A stretch of DNA of 64,000 nucleotides from a virus. A program made the translations under genes and the position numbers. The notes under the pieces are model-generated. The model ran no database searches and was not told the DNA's origin. It worked only from the letters and a program-made list of their open reading frames with translations. The stretch covers positions 25,754 to 89,753 of IMG/VR virus record IMGVR_UViG_3300046507_000747. One strand, written 5' to 3'. The first letter of the stretch is position 1; each line of letters opens with the position of its first letter. Below are positions 1-8,247 of the stretch, piece after piece.

Positions 1-1027
1 TGTTTTTGCGGCGGGGCACCTGGTAGTCGAGGAAGCCCATTTCTTCGCCGGTCTCGGGGTGCAGGGCTTTGAGCTTGATCCTTGTCGGCCAGATCGAGCT
101 GCCGGTGTCGGTCTCCTCGTGCTCAAAGTCGGGTGTGAGGGCGGCCTGCCGGGAGATGCTGTGGCGCTGCTCGATGCCTGCGCGGTCGGGGTGCCAGCGC
201 AGCCAGTTCGTGGCGTCCTCGTGGCTCAGCTCGTGGGGCTTGACCCAACCGTCGCGCACAACGCCGTCGGTCATGATGGCGTTGCTGTGGGCGTCGCTGT
301 GCTCCTCGGGGGCGTCCCAGTCGACGTCGTCGAGGTCGTGGCCGGGGTAGTTGCTGTAGTGGTTGCCCGTTGCATGCTCGTGGGCGGCGACCGCGTGGGG
401 GTCGGCGCCGTGCCACGGGGGCGGCATCTTGGCGTCACTGGCCGGGGCGTCGTGGTGGCCGTAGTCGATGTGGCCGTTGTTCTGGACCTCGGCGTGCTGG
501 CCGACGGGGTGCCACTTCCAGTCGGGGTGGGTGCGCTCGGGGTGCATCGGGATGGGGTGCCCGTGGGGTTCGTCCTGGCCGTGCCAGACGTAGGCGCCGT
601 CGATGTGGACGTGGCTGCCGGGCTTGAGGCGGACTTCGGCCTCGTGGTCCATGGAGCGCGTGCGTCCGTCCCAGGACGGGTGGGAGCGGGGGATGGTCTG
701 TGCGGCCGGGTCATCGACGCGGCCCTGCCAGAACATGCGGCGCTGGCCCTGGCCCGGGGGCGGGGTGAAGGCGGAGTCGGGGTTGACGCTCCAGTGCAGG
801 CCGACGCCGGAGTGCTGCAGGGCGTCGTGGGGTGCGCCCTCGCGGGCCTCTCCGCGCCAGATGGTGGTACCCGGGACGGGGTTCTTGGCCAGCTGCAGGG
901 CGCGGTGTCGGTGCTCAATGAAGTCCGGGTGGCCGAGGGCGTCCTCCTGCTCTGGCGGGAGCTGGGGGCGCGGCGAAATCTCGCCTGCAGCCCGCTGGAA
1001 GAAGCCGATCGCGCTGATGTCCGTCAT
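1..1027 (-). CDS. ADP-ribosyltransferase-like phage protein, 3' end outside window
   Basis: The frame is open from the ATG at 1027 to the left edge, so the C-terminus is missing. An AGGAG-type site (GGAGGTG) lies just upstream. The N-terminal part has the order expected of an arginine-type ADP-ribosyltransferase: IWRG (Arg58), GLHWS (Ser80) and EAEV (Glu129-x-Glu131), followed by LKPGSHVHI, like the usual strand after the ExE motif. This R-S-ExE reading is made by eye. The rest is rich in His, Asp and Pro, with repeated HPDW- and GHHD-like stretches. It is the next gene after the large terminase, where phages often place portal or minor head proteins, so it could be a virion protein with an enzymatic domain delivered to the host. 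Alternatively it is a minor head protein with a chance motif. Confidence 0.6.
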   Translation of the reverse strand, partial: MTDISAIGFFQRAAGEISPRPQLPPEQEDALGHPDFIEHRHRALQLAKNPVPGTTIWRGEAREGAPHDALQHSGVGLHWSVNPDSAFTPPPGQGQRRMFWQGRVDDPAAQTIPRSHPSWDGRTRSMDHEAEVRLKPGSHVHIDGAYVWHGQDEPHGHPIPMHPERTHPDWKWHPVGQHAEVQNNGHIDYGHHDAPASDAKMPPPWHGADPHAVAAHEHATGNHYSNYPGHDLDDVDWDAPEEHSDAHSNAIMTDGVVRDGWVKPHELSHEDATNWLRWHPDRAGIEQRHSISRQAALTPDFEHEETDTGSSIWPTRIKLKALHPETGEEMGFLDYQVPRRKN

Positions 1028-1080
1028 CCCTGCACCTCCAGCCCTTCACGTCGGTGAAGAGCTGGTGGACATGGGAATGG

Positions 1081-1117
1081 GAGAGCCCCCCGGCGGTACC
1101 TGTCCGGGGGGCTTCTC
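1081..1117. terminator. Strong hairpin between terminase and the ART-like gene
   Basis: GAGAGCCCCCCGG pairs with CCGGGGGGCTTCTC across a 10-nt loop. There is no U-run on the minus strand, so it may be a Rho-independent terminator of weak type or an RNA-processing hairpin. The rest of 1028-1322 shows nothing else I can support apart from the ribosome binding site of the gene starting at 1027. Confidence 0.55.
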
Positions 1118-1322
1118 GTGTCTCGTGAGACGTTTTAAGTAGTGGTCAGTCCCGCCAGACTCCACCACACCCCGGCGCCATCCAGCCGACCTGATCGGTC
1201 AGTCACCGGGTGGCACGTTGAGGCACGCCTGCCAGCTGCAGTGCTTACGCCGCAGCCCTTATTCACGAGACGACGCCATCGTGCCACGGAGTTTTCCTCT
1301 CGGGCAAGGCAGCCATTCCTGC

Positions 1323-3524
1323 TCAGCGGCGATATCCGGACCTTGTGCGACCGAGACCTTGATCCCAGCCCTGGCGTCCGGTACGGGTGCGCGTGAAGGA
1401 TCGCAGAGCGTCCAGGCGGCCCTGCATGTCCTGGTCAGGCATGGCCAGGTCAGGGGTGCGGGCGCTGGATCCGTGCAGGCCGCCCATCATGGCGCCAGTG
1501 GGCATGGCGCCGTTGAGCATCTCCTTGTAGCCCTCGATCCAGTCGCCGATGAGGGCGAAGGTTGTGATCATGATCGCATCGGCGATGTCCTTGGTCTGGA
1601 CGGGGCCGATGGTGGGGTGATCGACGCGGTTAATGCCGGGCTTCTTCTGGAGGAACTTCAGCTCCAGCATGCCCTCTTCGTGCTCGGGCGCGTGGACGAG
1701 GCCCATGTTGATCGCGGCCTTGAAGGTCTCGGCGTAGCGCCAGTTGAGCTGGTTGGTGGCTGTGCGCTCCCAGATGTTGACCTTCTTGGGCAGGCGCGTT
1801 CTGGCGGTCCGCTTGACGAGTGACTGGATGGATCCGACCGACTGGTACTGGTCGAAGGTGAAGTCCTCGGGGGCGAAGGGGACGATCATGTCGTCCCAGA
1901 TCCAGTCCTCGACCTCCTCGTAGTCGATGGTGTGGCCAGGAAAGTCGGCCGGATCGAAGTAGTGGATCTTGTCGAAGACGACGTGGGGGCGCCCCTCGGC
2001 GTCGATCTCTGTATGGGCGAGGGCGACGCCGAAGCGGCAGTTGACGGAGCTGGGGTCGGCGTGGCCCTTGTACGTGTAGGCAAGGATGCCCTGGGTGGTG
2101 GGCAGGATGAGCGGGCTACCGTAATCGGCGGGGCGCTCGTGCCACGGACCGAAGACGGATTCGACCTTGTCCGGATTGAGGTAGGCGTCCAGGACGGTGG
2201 CCCACTGGGCTCGGCGCTCGACGGCGAAAGTGTCGGGGTCGGCCTTCTCCAGTTTGCGCATCTCTTCGTCGAAGTTCTGGATGGCGCCCTTGAGGGGCTT
2301 GAAGCCGGGCGGGTCGCAGTCGACGTACTCGCCGTTGTCGCCGGTGAATCCCTCGGGGAAGAGGGGCAGCTCGTGGGCGATCTGCCAGTCGAGGTAGACG
2401 TCCCAGCTGGGGAGCTGGATCATCATGACGTTCGCGTAGGTGGGGGTGCCGTCGTCCTCGTAGCTGGTGGCGCGCAGCCAGTTGTCGTAGAACTTGCCGC
2501 TCATCTCCCATGGCGAGCTGGGCTCGACGATGAAGCCGTCCTTGCCGAACTGGTCGAGGGAGGGGGTGGAGGCGTCGTAGACCTCTCCGGCGGAGCGGTT
2601 GGCGCCTGAGTTGACGACGTGGGCCATCTCGTCGAAGCCGAGGATCATGGAGGCGGGGCCACGGCCTGCCATGACGGTGGATTCCTTGGGCAGGATGTGG
2701 AAGGTGGCCATGTCCATGGCGGTCTTGATGCCGCGCTTGCGCATGTCTTCCATGCGGATGAAGTCGTTCGGCGCGTAGACGGAGAGCTTCTCGCCGAGGC
2801 TGTCGGCGATGTACGGGGCGAAGCACGGGCCGCCGGTAACGACGTTGACGAGGTCGCGCCACAGGTTCTGCTTGGCCTGGTCGCGCTTACCGGCGAAGAT
2901 CAGCACGGCGAGCTTCTTGTCGCGGTCGACGCCGTAGAACTCCTGGGGGTCGCCCTTGGCCATGTAGCACCACAGGACGTAGGCCATGGCCAGGGCGCTG
3001 ATGTGGCCCTTGCCTGCGCGGCGGCCCATGACCAGGAGGATCTCTTTGAACCAGCTGTAGCCGAGGGCCTTGCAGGCGCGCATGCGGCCCAGGAGGTCCG
3101 GGGAGCCGGACAGGGGCATCTTGGGGGCGTCCTCGTTGCCTTCCAGCAGGGCCTGGGCGGCGATGGCGTCGAGGGCCTCGGTCATGATGCCGTCGACCTC
3201 GGCTGCGAGGGCGTCTTCGGGGCTGGTCTCGGCGAGTTCGGCGGCGCGGGCGGCGCGCTGTTCGTTGGAGGACTTGGCGGTGCGGTAGGACTCGTCCCAC
3301 TCGGCGACGACCCGGTAGTCGTAGTCCGTGAAGAGGTCTTCACGCAGGAAGAAGACCTTCAGGAGAGTGGCCTGCCTCGGGTAGAGGTTCGGCCGGTTCA
3401 GGTACCTCTGCGAGACCACGAACGTAATCGGGTCGGGGACCTCCAGGCCCAGGAACAGCTGGTGGATCTCCGTCGGATCGAAGTTCGCCAGGGGCGAGTT
3501 GTCCTCGTTGTTCTTGCTGGTCAT
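1323..3524 (-). CDS. terL: Large terminase subunit (packaging ATPase/nuclease)
   Basis: A 733-residue protein. The ATPase half has a Walker A-like RRAGKG about residue 170 and a Walker B-like LGFDEM about residue 295. The C-terminal half has an RNase H-like nuclease layout, with acidic residues around YKGHADPSS and FTFDQYQSVG. It would translocate DNA into the prohead and cut it at headful or site-specific ends. The ATG at 3524 is preceded by a structured leader (3525-3573) that contains GGAGG. It is the first gene of a short leftward unit continuing into the ART-like gene. No certain small terminase is adjacent; the Cys/His HTH-like protein at 7310-7957 is a candidate. Length fits large actinophage TerL proteins. 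Confidence 0.9.
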   Translation of the reverse strand: MTSKNNEDNSPLANFDPTEIHQLFLGLEVPDPITFVVSQRYLNRPNLYPRQATLLKVFFLREDLFTDYDYRVVAEWDESYRTAKSSNEQRAARAAELAETSPEDALAAEVDGIMTEALDAIAAQALLEGNEDAPKMPLSGSPDLLGRMRACKALGYSWFKEILLVMGRRAGKGHISALAMAYVLWCYMAKGDPQEFYGVDRDKKLAVLIFAGKRDQAKQNLWRDLVNVVTGGPCFAPYIADSLGEKLSVYAPNDFIRMEDMRKRGIKTAMDMATFHILPKESTVMAGRGPASMILGFDEMAHVVNSGANRSAGEVYDASTPSLDQFGKDGFIVEPSSPWEMSGKFYDNWLRATSYEDDGTPTYANVMMIQLPSWDVYLDWQIAHELPLFPEGFTGDNGEYVDCDPPGFKPLKGAIQNFDEEMRKLEKADPDTFAVERRAQWATVLDAYLNPDKVESVFGPWHERPADYGSPLILPTTQGILAYTYKGHADPSSVNCRFGVALAHTEIDAEGRPHVVFDKIHYFDPADFPGHTIDYEEVEDWIWDDMIVPFAPEDFTFDQYQSVGSIQSLVKRTARTRLPKKVNIWERTATNQLNWRYAETFKAAINMGLVHAPEHEEGMLELKFLQKKPGINRVDHPTIGPVQTKDIADAIMITTFALIGDWIEGYKEMLNGAMPTGAMMGGLHGSSARTPDLAMPDQDMQGRLDALRSFTRTRTGRQGWDQGLGRTRSGYRR

Positions 3525-3573
3525 GGCGGCGGCCCTCCTCGCCCATTGGGGCGCCGGAGCGGCCTCTCACAGC
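3525..3573 (-). promoter_or_regulatory. Start-associated RNA hairpin, copy E1 (terL)
   Basis: On the minus-strand RNA the order is GCTGTGAGA, GGCCGCTCC, GGCGCCCCAATGGGCGA, GGAGGGCC, then GCCGCC and the ATG. GGCCGCTCC pairs with GGAGGGCC with one bulge, so the Shine-Dalgarno GGAGG is inside the stem. This layout matches the other members of the family (E2-E10). Confidence 0.6.
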
Positions 3574-3755
3574 AGCCAGCAACCGTTATCCGACCGTTAC
3601 AAATGAGGTGCGGGCAGCGCTCCCGGCCGAAAACGGGCTCTTCCGGAGCCCCGTTCGTTCCCCGGCGCACCCCCGTCGCCGCTCCGGCCGCGCTCCGGCC
3701 GCCGAATCGCCGAAACAGGCTTCCTCAGCCCTCCCCCGGCCGCCGGGCAGGGGCT

Positions 3756-3783
3756 TTGACCTGGGGCTTCGCTCCCCTACTGT
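3756..3783 (+). promoter_or_regulatory. Sigma70-type promoter for the isolated gene at 3839
   Basis: TTGACC (3756-3761) and TACTGT (3778-3783) are separated by 16 bp. Transcription would start near 3790, about 50 nt before the ATG. The match to a host housekeeping promoter lets this gene be read independently of the surrounding leftward operons. Confidence 0.6.
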
Positions 3784-3838
3784 GGTCTCACCGGGTTGGC
3801 CAACCCTCCTTGTAGACACACGAGTTGAGGAGCCCGAG

Positions 3839-4045
3839 ATGGCGAAGAAGAAGCTCACCGGCACGCTGACGGTCACCTTCAAGGTGAAGCAGACCGACGG
3901 CTCCGTCCCCGAGACGCTGGACGCCCTGGAGGAGTGGGTCGAGAGCGAGTGGGGCGGCCTGGAGGTCTACGTCGCCGACCCCGGCGAGGAGGACGAGACC
4001 GTGGTGGAGCTGGAGATCGAGAAGATCACGGTCACCACGAACTGA
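3839..4045 (+). CDS. Small acidic protein, isolated rightward gene
   Basis: A 68-residue protein starting MAKKKLTG, with GAGGAG about seven bases before the ATG. The Lys-rich start is followed by a strongly acidic body with alternating beta-type segments (LTVTFKV, LEVYVADP, VVELEIEKITV). No family recognised. It has its own promoter (3756-3783) and is followed within 12 bases by a perfect 14-bp hairpin. It is therefore a self-contained transcription unit set against the leftward genes on both sides, the usual arrangement of a phage moron. Function unknown; expression in a lysogen is plausible. Confidence 0.8.
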   Translation: MAKKKLTGTLTVTFKVKQTDGSVPETLDALEEWVESEWGGLEVYVADPGEEDETVVELEIEKITVTTN

Positions 4046-4056
4046 CCCGGGCGCAG

Positions 4057-4094
4057 CGAGGCCCCTCCCCGGTGCTCGTCGGGGAGGGGCCTCG
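4057..4094. terminator. Bidirectional hairpin terminator between convergent genes
   Basis: CGAGGCCCCTCCCC and GGGGAGGGGCCTCG form a perfect 14-bp stem with a 10-nt loop, placed between the stop of the rightward gene at 4045 and the stop of the leftward gene at 4105. There is no long U-run, as is common in GC-rich actinobacteria. Confidence 0.8.
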
Positions 4095-4104
4095 GGCTCT
4101 TGGG

Positions 4105-4584
4105 CTACTTCGCCGGGCTGGTCACCGACGGCTGGCCCTGGACGCCGGAGACCAGCGGCACGCCGTTGGCGCCGGAGGGGATGTAGACCACCGAGGAGTT
4201 CTTGCCGCTCTTGGCGATCTCCTTGAGGGCCTCGGTCATCTCGAACTGCACGTACAGCGGGGTCAGGGTCTTGGCGATCTCGTCCTGGGACTCGCGGATG
4301 CCCTTGGCGTTCTCGAACCGGATCTGGGCCTGCTGCTGGGCGACCTTGACCCGCTGCTGCTGGTTCTTGATCTGGATCGCGGTGACGGTGACGTCGTTGC
4401 TGGCCTTGATCCGGGCGACCGTGGCGGCGTTCTTGGCGTCGGTGACCGACTGGTAGCGGCCGAACGCCTTGAAGCCCGCGACGGCGCCCATGATGATGCC
4501 TATGAGCACCAGGAGGCTGACCAGGGCGTAGACGCCGATGCGGACCGGGCTGATGCCGTCGTTCTCGCGGCGCGTGTCGTACAT
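4105..4584 (-). CDS. Membrane-anchored stalk protein, band 7/SPFH C-terminus-like
   Basis: A 159-residue protein. A transmembrane segment (about residues 15-38, VYALVSLLVLIGIIMGAVAG) is followed by a long helical Gln/Ala/Lys-rich stretch (NQQQRVKVAQQQAQIRFENA) and a tail with TPLYVQFEMTEALKEIAKSG and VVYIPSGANGVPL. The last part resembles the C-terminal stalk of prohibitin/flotillin-type proteins without the SPFH core. The ATG at 4584 is chosen because AAAGGGG sits seven bases upstream; a TTG six codons earlier is less likely. It is the last gene of the long leftward operon. Probably a membrane-associated host-interaction protein; function not established. Confidence 0.65.
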   Translation of the reverse strand: MYDTRRENDGISPVRIGVYALVSLLVLIGIIMGAVAGFKAFGRYQSVTDAKNAATVARIKASNDVTVTAIQIKNQQQRVKVAQQQAQIRFENAKGIRESQDEIAKTLTPLYVQFEMTEALKEIAKSGKNSSVVYIPSGANGVPLVSGVQGQPSVTSPAK

Positions 4585-4623
4585 GGGGTTCCCCTTTTTC
4601 AACGGTTCGACGGAAAAATGGAT

Positions 4624-4893
4624 TTACGGTTTCCGGTGGTGGTTCGGGCAGACCTTGAGGTGGTCCAGGAGCCGGGCCAGGTACTCGGCCGGGTAGGCGG
4701 AGTTGCGCTTGCCGCCGCAGCAGGGCGTCTCGGCAACGGTGTGGATGCCGACGAAGCCGGTGCCGCTGGAGGTGAGGATCTCCAGGAACATGCGAACGCG
4801 GTCGACCTGCTCGCCGCAGTTCCCGCAGCCCTGAGGGATGATCGCGACGGTGACGCTGTCGTCGTCCCAGTCGCGCAGGCGGCTGTCCTTCAT
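4624..4893 (-). CDS. Small Cys-rich protein, zinc-ribbon type
   Basis: An 89-residue protein with CGNCG near residue 23, CCGG near residue 60 and CPNHH near the C-terminus, enough for one structural zinc site. The ATG at 4893 overlaps the stop of the upstream 45-residue gene as ATGA. Unknown function; neighbours are also small hypothetical proteins. Confidence 0.75.
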   Translation of the reverse strand: MKDSRLRDWDDDSVTVAIIPQGCGNCGEQVDRVRMFLEILTSSGTGFVGIHTVAETPCCGGKRNSAYPAEYLARLLDHLKVCPNHHRKP

Positions 4894-5027
4894 CGGCGGC
4901 CCCCGCGCGACAGCTCGTACCAGCGCCAAAGCTGCGCGGTGCTGTACTTCACGTGCCAGTCCGGCATGTCGTCGTGGAGGTAGGGCAATCTGAGCCGCCT
5001 GACCAGGAATGCGCGCAGGTAGCTCAT
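4890..5027 (-). CDS. 45-residue basic hypothetical protein
   Basis: The frame starts MSYLRAFLVRRLRLPYL and ends ELSRGGRR. Both ends overlap neighbours as ATGA (5027 with the upstream stop, 4890 with the downstream start), which argues for translation by coupling. It is Arg- and Trp-rich with an amphipathic N-terminus. No family recognised. Confidence 0.65.
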   Translation of the reverse strand: MSYLRAFLVRRLRLPYLHDDMPDWHVKYSTAQLWRWYELSRGGRR

Positions 5028-5500
5028 CAGTGGGGGTGGTCTCCGCGCGCGGGCTCCTCGGAGGCGATGACGCCCTGGGTGCCGAGTTCGAGGATGTCGC
5101 GGGTGACCTCGTGGACCTTCTGGTCGTGGTCGAAGGCCTTCTTCGCGACGCGCCCGGCGATCTGGATGTCGGGGATCTGGCGGCCGGTGAGGCCGCGCGC
5201 GAACCGGTCGTACTCGGCCTTCCAGCTGATGGTGATGGCGAACCCGAGCTGGTGGACTCGTTCCTTGGCCTCGCGCTCGAACTCCTCCTTGTCGAAGGCC
5301 TTGGCGGAGTAGCGGGTCAGCATGCTCTCGAAGAGGGCTTCCAGCTGGAGGATCTCGCTGTCGAGGATGTCGCCCTGGGCGGTCTCGCTGCGCTGGTGGA
5401 CGCCGCCGTACTCGCGGTCGAGGAAGTCCGGGCCGGGGGCGGCAGCCGGGCTCTGGACGCCGGGCGGGAGGATGAGGCCGGACTGGTGGGGCGTGCTCAC
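5027..5500 (-). CDS. Hypothetical helical protein
   Basis: A 157-residue protein with a Pro-rich first 30 residues and then mostly charged helices (for example FDKEEFEREAKERVHQLG and IAGRVAKKAFDHDQKVHEV). It overlaps the MazG-like gene upstream by four bases and the 45-residue gene downstream by ATGA, so it belongs to one translationally coupled string. No domain recognised. Confidence 0.75.
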   Translation of the reverse strand: MSTPHQSGLILPPGVQSPAAAPGPDFLDREYGGVHQRSETAQGDILDSEILQLEALFESMLTRYSAKAFDKEEFEREAKERVHQLGFAITISWKAEYDRFARGLTGRQIPDIQIAGRVAKKAFDHDQKVHEVTRDILELGTQGVIASEEPARGDHPH

Positions 5501-6153
5501 GAGGACTCCTTGGTTCCGTGGGAGGGGTGGTTGTCGAAGCCGAACGGCCGCAGGCGCACGACTCCCGGCGGGATGGACTCGTCGCAGACCACGGGGAACC
5601 CGAACAGATCGCCGGGGATCATCGGGCCGCCCAGGCGCCGCTCGGCCTCCCGGATGCGGAACCGGGACTTGAAGTCGTCCAGCGAGTCGGGGTGGACGGC
5701 GACCTCCTCGACAGGCTCCGTCTTCTTGACCGTCAGCTCTCCCCGGAGTCCGGGCTGGCCGGTGAGGGCGCAGCGGGTCTCACACGGGGAGACGACCTTG
5801 CAGGAGATGCACAGCCCGTTGTCTGCAGACGCAGCGTGCAGGTGCAGGGCGGCGCTGATGCGGGCCTGGGTGGCGGCGGCCTCCATGCGGATCTGCATGG
5901 CGTAGGTGGCGCCGTCCAGGAGTTCGTCGAGCAGGTCCTGGTGGGGGTCGCGGCCGTTGAAGGTCTGCAGGGGGCGGCCGTACCTCTGGATGCCCAGTGC
6001 CCGGCGCTCCATGATCTTGGCGGCCAGATTGTTGGCTCCGGCGCCAAGACGCGGGCTGGCCAGGATGTGTGCGATGAGAGCGTCCTGGACGTTCTCATCG
6101 CCCTCGGTGGGCAGGGGCTGGTCGCCGTCTCGCTGGCGGAGGTTCTCAGTCAT
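5497..6153 (-). CDS. MazG-like nucleotide pyrophosphohydrolase domain protein
   Basis: A 218-residue protein. Residues about 45-95 (RRALGIQRYGRPLQTFNG, then DLLDELLDGATYAMQI) match the short all-alpha pyrophosphohydrolase-like domain widespread in actinophages, where a DE..D helix binds metal and nucleotide. The C-terminal half has a CISCK..CETRC cluster and a Pro-rich end of unknown role. It could clean up non-canonical or alarmone nucleotides during infection. The short acidic motif makes the family call probable rather than certain. The start overlaps the stop of the 27-residue membrane peptide gene. Confidence 0.6.
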   Translation of the reverse strand: MTENLRQRDGDQPLPTEGDENVQDALIAHILASPRLGAGANNLAAKIMERRALGIQRYGRPLQTFNGRDPHQDLLDELLDGATYAMQIRMEAAATQARISAALHLHAASADNGLCISCKVVSPCETRCALTGQPGLRGELTVKKTEPVEEVAVHPDSLDDFKSRFRIREAERRLGGPMIPGDLFGFPVVCDESIPPGVVRLRPFGFDNHPSHGTKESS

Positions 6154-6236
6154 CAGTGGTTGTCCAGCCAGAAGAGGAAGGCGCAGAAGCCAAGCCAGGC
6201 GATCGTGCAGATCGTGCGGCGGGCGTTGTCGGACAC
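6153..6236 (-). CDS. 27-residue single-pass membrane peptide
   Basis: GTG start at 6236 preceded by AGGAG at a good distance. The product MSDNARR followed by TICTIAWLGFCAFLFWL is a single hydrophobic span with a short charged end. Its stop overlaps the next gene's start region (6153). Too short for family assignment. Such peptides in phages can be holin-like or modulate membrane enzymes, but nothing here decides that. Confidence 0.6.
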   Translation of the reverse strand: MSDNARRTICTIAWLGFCAFLFWLDNH

Positions 6237-6253
6237 GGGTTCTCCTGTGGTGG

Positions 6254-7246
6254 TCAGGCGGCGGCGACGAGGGCGTGGCAGGAGTTGCAGCGTTCGGCTT
6301 CGTCGACCACGACGGCTCCGGCGATGTGCTGGAGGGTGGCGCGCAGCTTCCGCTTGTCGGGGTCCTGCAGGATCTTGGGGGCGTTGGCGGTGTTGGCGAT
6401 GGCCAGCGTCATGTCGAGCAGGGTGGGTTCGTTGTTGCGGGAGAGCGCGACGGTGATGTCGGCGAGCGGCCTGACGGGCATCTTGTGCTCGGCGGCGACG
6501 CGGTGCAGGCGGATGATGCGGTCGCCTGCGACGGAGGTGTTGGCCAGGCGCAGCAGGTGCTGGGCGTCGTTGTGCAGGCGGGCGTCGGCGCGCAGGGCCT
6601 CGGCGGCGAGGCGTTCGCCGACCTTGTCGACGGAGACTCCCCGTGAGTCGATCTTGAGGGAGGGGTCGGGGATCTCGATCACCGTGGTGGTGTCCTCGTG
6701 GAAGAGGATCGGCGCGACGATGGGGGCGAGGTTCTGCCTGCGGTTCTGGCGGAAACGCAGGCCGCCCTGGATGCCGTCCTCGACGTGGTGGGCGAGGACG
6801 TCCAGGTGCAGTTCGTCGGGGGTGATCCAGGCGTCCAGCACGGTGGAGGAGGCCGGGTAGAGCCGGTGGGCGATGCGGACGAACTCCTCGGCCTCCAAGC
6901 GGGGCTTGGTCGGCTTGCGGACGTCGGTGATGCCCCGGTCGTTGTAGGTGATCGTCACCTCGCCCTCCGCGTGGGTCATCCGCATGTTCATCACGAAGTG
7001 CCGTTCCTCGGCGGTGATGCGGCGGAAGTACGCGGTGGGGATTTGGTAGAAGGCGCAGAGCAGCTCGATGGCCTGTTCGTCCAGGGTGATCTCGTGGTCG
7101 CCGAGGAGGATGGAGGGCTCGTGCTTGGCCTCTCGGGGGAAGTCGACCGAGGGGACGCAGGCGTCGGAGGTCCACTCGCGGTCGCGGTTCTTCCAGGCGA
7201 GATCGAGGTCGGCGAGGGTGGTGGTGGATGGCTCGCGGAGGTGCAT
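6254..7246 (-). CDS. Hypothetical 330-residue protein, possibly DUF932-like
   Basis: Starts MHLREPSTTT with AGGAG upstream. Features by eye: a domain with LLCAFYQIPTAYFRRI then FVMNMRMTHAEGEVTITYND, reminiscent of phage/plasmid DUF932 proteins, a central region TPDELHLDVLAHHVEDG, and a C-terminal CNSCH pair. The leader (7247-7309) has no gene. No catalytic motif seen. The DUF932 link is only a resemblance in the order of segments and could be wrong. Confidence 0.7.
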   Translation of the reverse strand: MHLREPSTTTLADLDLAWKNRDREWTSDACVPSVDFPREAKHEPSILLGDHEITLDEQAIELLCAFYQIPTAYFRRITAEERHFVMNMRMTHAEGEVTITYNDRGITDVRKPTKPRLEAEEFVRIAHRLYPASSTVLDAWITPDELHLDVLAHHVEDGIQGGLRFRQNRRQNLAPIVAPILFHEDTTTVIEIPDPSLKIDSRGVSVDKVGERLAAEALRADARLHNDAQHLLRLANTSVAGDRIIRLHRVAAEHKMPVRPLADITVALSRNNEPTLLDMTLAIANTANAPKILQDPDKRKLRATLQHIAGAVVVDEAERCNSCHALVAAA

Positions 7247-7309
7247 GACGGGCTGTTCTCCTCTGGCGGAAGGAGTGGTGGTGGTTTCCGGCTGGCGGAC
7301 CAGAGTTTT

Positions 7310-7957
7310 TTACATTTGTTGCTGGTTGCTTTGTGCCATGGCGAGCAGCACGGGATTTCTGCTGAGCGCCTGGGCGAAAGCCTGCCGGTTCTCTGGCGGG
7401 ATGAACTCGACAGCGGTCTTCATGTACTCCATGAGGATTGCGCGCCACTTCTTGTCGTCCAGCCCGCCCTCGACAGAAGCGTCGATCTTCTGCTTGAGGT
7501 CGATGGCCTTCATCAGGTCGGTGGCGCCGAGTTTGATTTCTCCTCGTTGAAGGGCGTCGAAGCCCTTCAGGACGACCATATCCAGGGCGGAGAGGTGGTC
7601 TGCGACACGGCCGCCAAATTTTTCTATCTCGTCGCCGAGTGCCTCGGTGCGGCGTTCGAGGATGGCGGCCTCGGCGCGAGCACCCAAGGGGAGGTGGCGG
7701 TCGGTGTGGCTGCGCAGGGCCTTCTCGGTGGGGTGGCCGAGGGGGCCTTCCTCCATGTCCTTGAGCCAGGCGAGGATGGTGGGCCGGGTGTAGCCCTCCA
7801 GGATCCATGCCTCGATCTGGGCGCGGTGGGGGGACTGGCAGACGCGGCAGCGGAGGCCGGTCTTGGCGGGCACGGTGCGGTTGCCGACGCGCACCATGAC
7901 CATGCTGACCGGGCCGGAGGTGTCGGGGTCGAGGACCTCGGGCAGGTTGTCGCTCAC
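7310..7957 (-). CDS. Zinc/HTH DNA-binding protein, candidate small terminase
   Basis: A 215-residue protein. An N-terminal CRVCQSPHRAQIEAWILEG block followed by ILAWLKD and KALRSHTDRHL has the look of a Cys/His-stabilised helix-turn-helix that actinophage proteins use to read DNA. The C-terminal 130 residues are long helices suited to oligomerisation. That architecture resembles small terminase subunits, but it lies about 4 kb from terL and inside the replication run, so a regulator is equally possible. It overlaps the upstream gene by four bases. Confidence 0.55.
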   Translation of the reverse strand: MSDNLPEVLDPDTSGPVSMVMVRVGNRTVPAKTGLRCRVCQSPHRAQIEAWILEGYTRPTILAWLKDMEEGPLGHPTEKALRSHTDRHLPLGARAEAAILERRTEALGDEIEKFGGRVADHLSALDMVVLKGFDALQRGEIKLGATDLMKAIDLKQKIDASVEGGLDDKKWRAILMEYMKTAVEFIPPENRQAFAQALSRNPVLLAMAQSNQQQM

Positions 7958-8247
7958 TCTTCGGCCTTCAGCGGGACTCTGTGCTGCGGCCGGGCGACGC
8001 CTTCGGCGGCGTTGAGGTGCGGGTGCTGGCGGTTGATGGCCCGGTGGAAGGAGCCCTTGCGGACGGCTCCGTCGGGGGTGCCGCCGGGCACGAAGACCTC
8101 GCGCTTGAGGCGGTTCTGCAGCATGTACTCGGTGAGGATCAGCGCCTTGGCCTCGGGGTCTGGGTTGTCCAGGAAGGACTGGCGCAGGATCGCGTTGGCC
8201 TGGGCTTCGAGGTCGGCATCGACGCCGTTACGGATGCGGTCGCTCAT
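7954..8247 (-). CDS. Hypothetical protein, 97 residues
   Basis: Charged, mostly helical N-terminus (RIRNGVDADLEAQANAILRQ) with a basic His/Arg-rich C-terminus. Overlaps the sigma-region-4-like gene upstream and the HTH protein downstream by ATGA, so it is co-translated with two DNA-binding candidates. No family recognised. Confidence 0.7.
   Translation of the reverse strand: MSDRIRNGVDADLEAQANAILRQSFLDNPDPEAKALILTEYMLQNRLKREVFVPGGTPDGAVRKGSFHRAINRQHPHLNAAEGVARPQHRVPLKAEE

Noticed and set aside
59-1057. Long rightward open frame over the ART-like gene
   Set aside because: It is Gly/Val/Asp-rich, typical for antisense frames of GC-rich genes, and the minus strand has a ribosome binding site and family motifs.
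6237-7808. 551-codon frame over 6153-7808
   Set aside because: Only its last 28 codons are coding-like (the small membrane peptide); the rest is antiphase to the two genes on the same strand.
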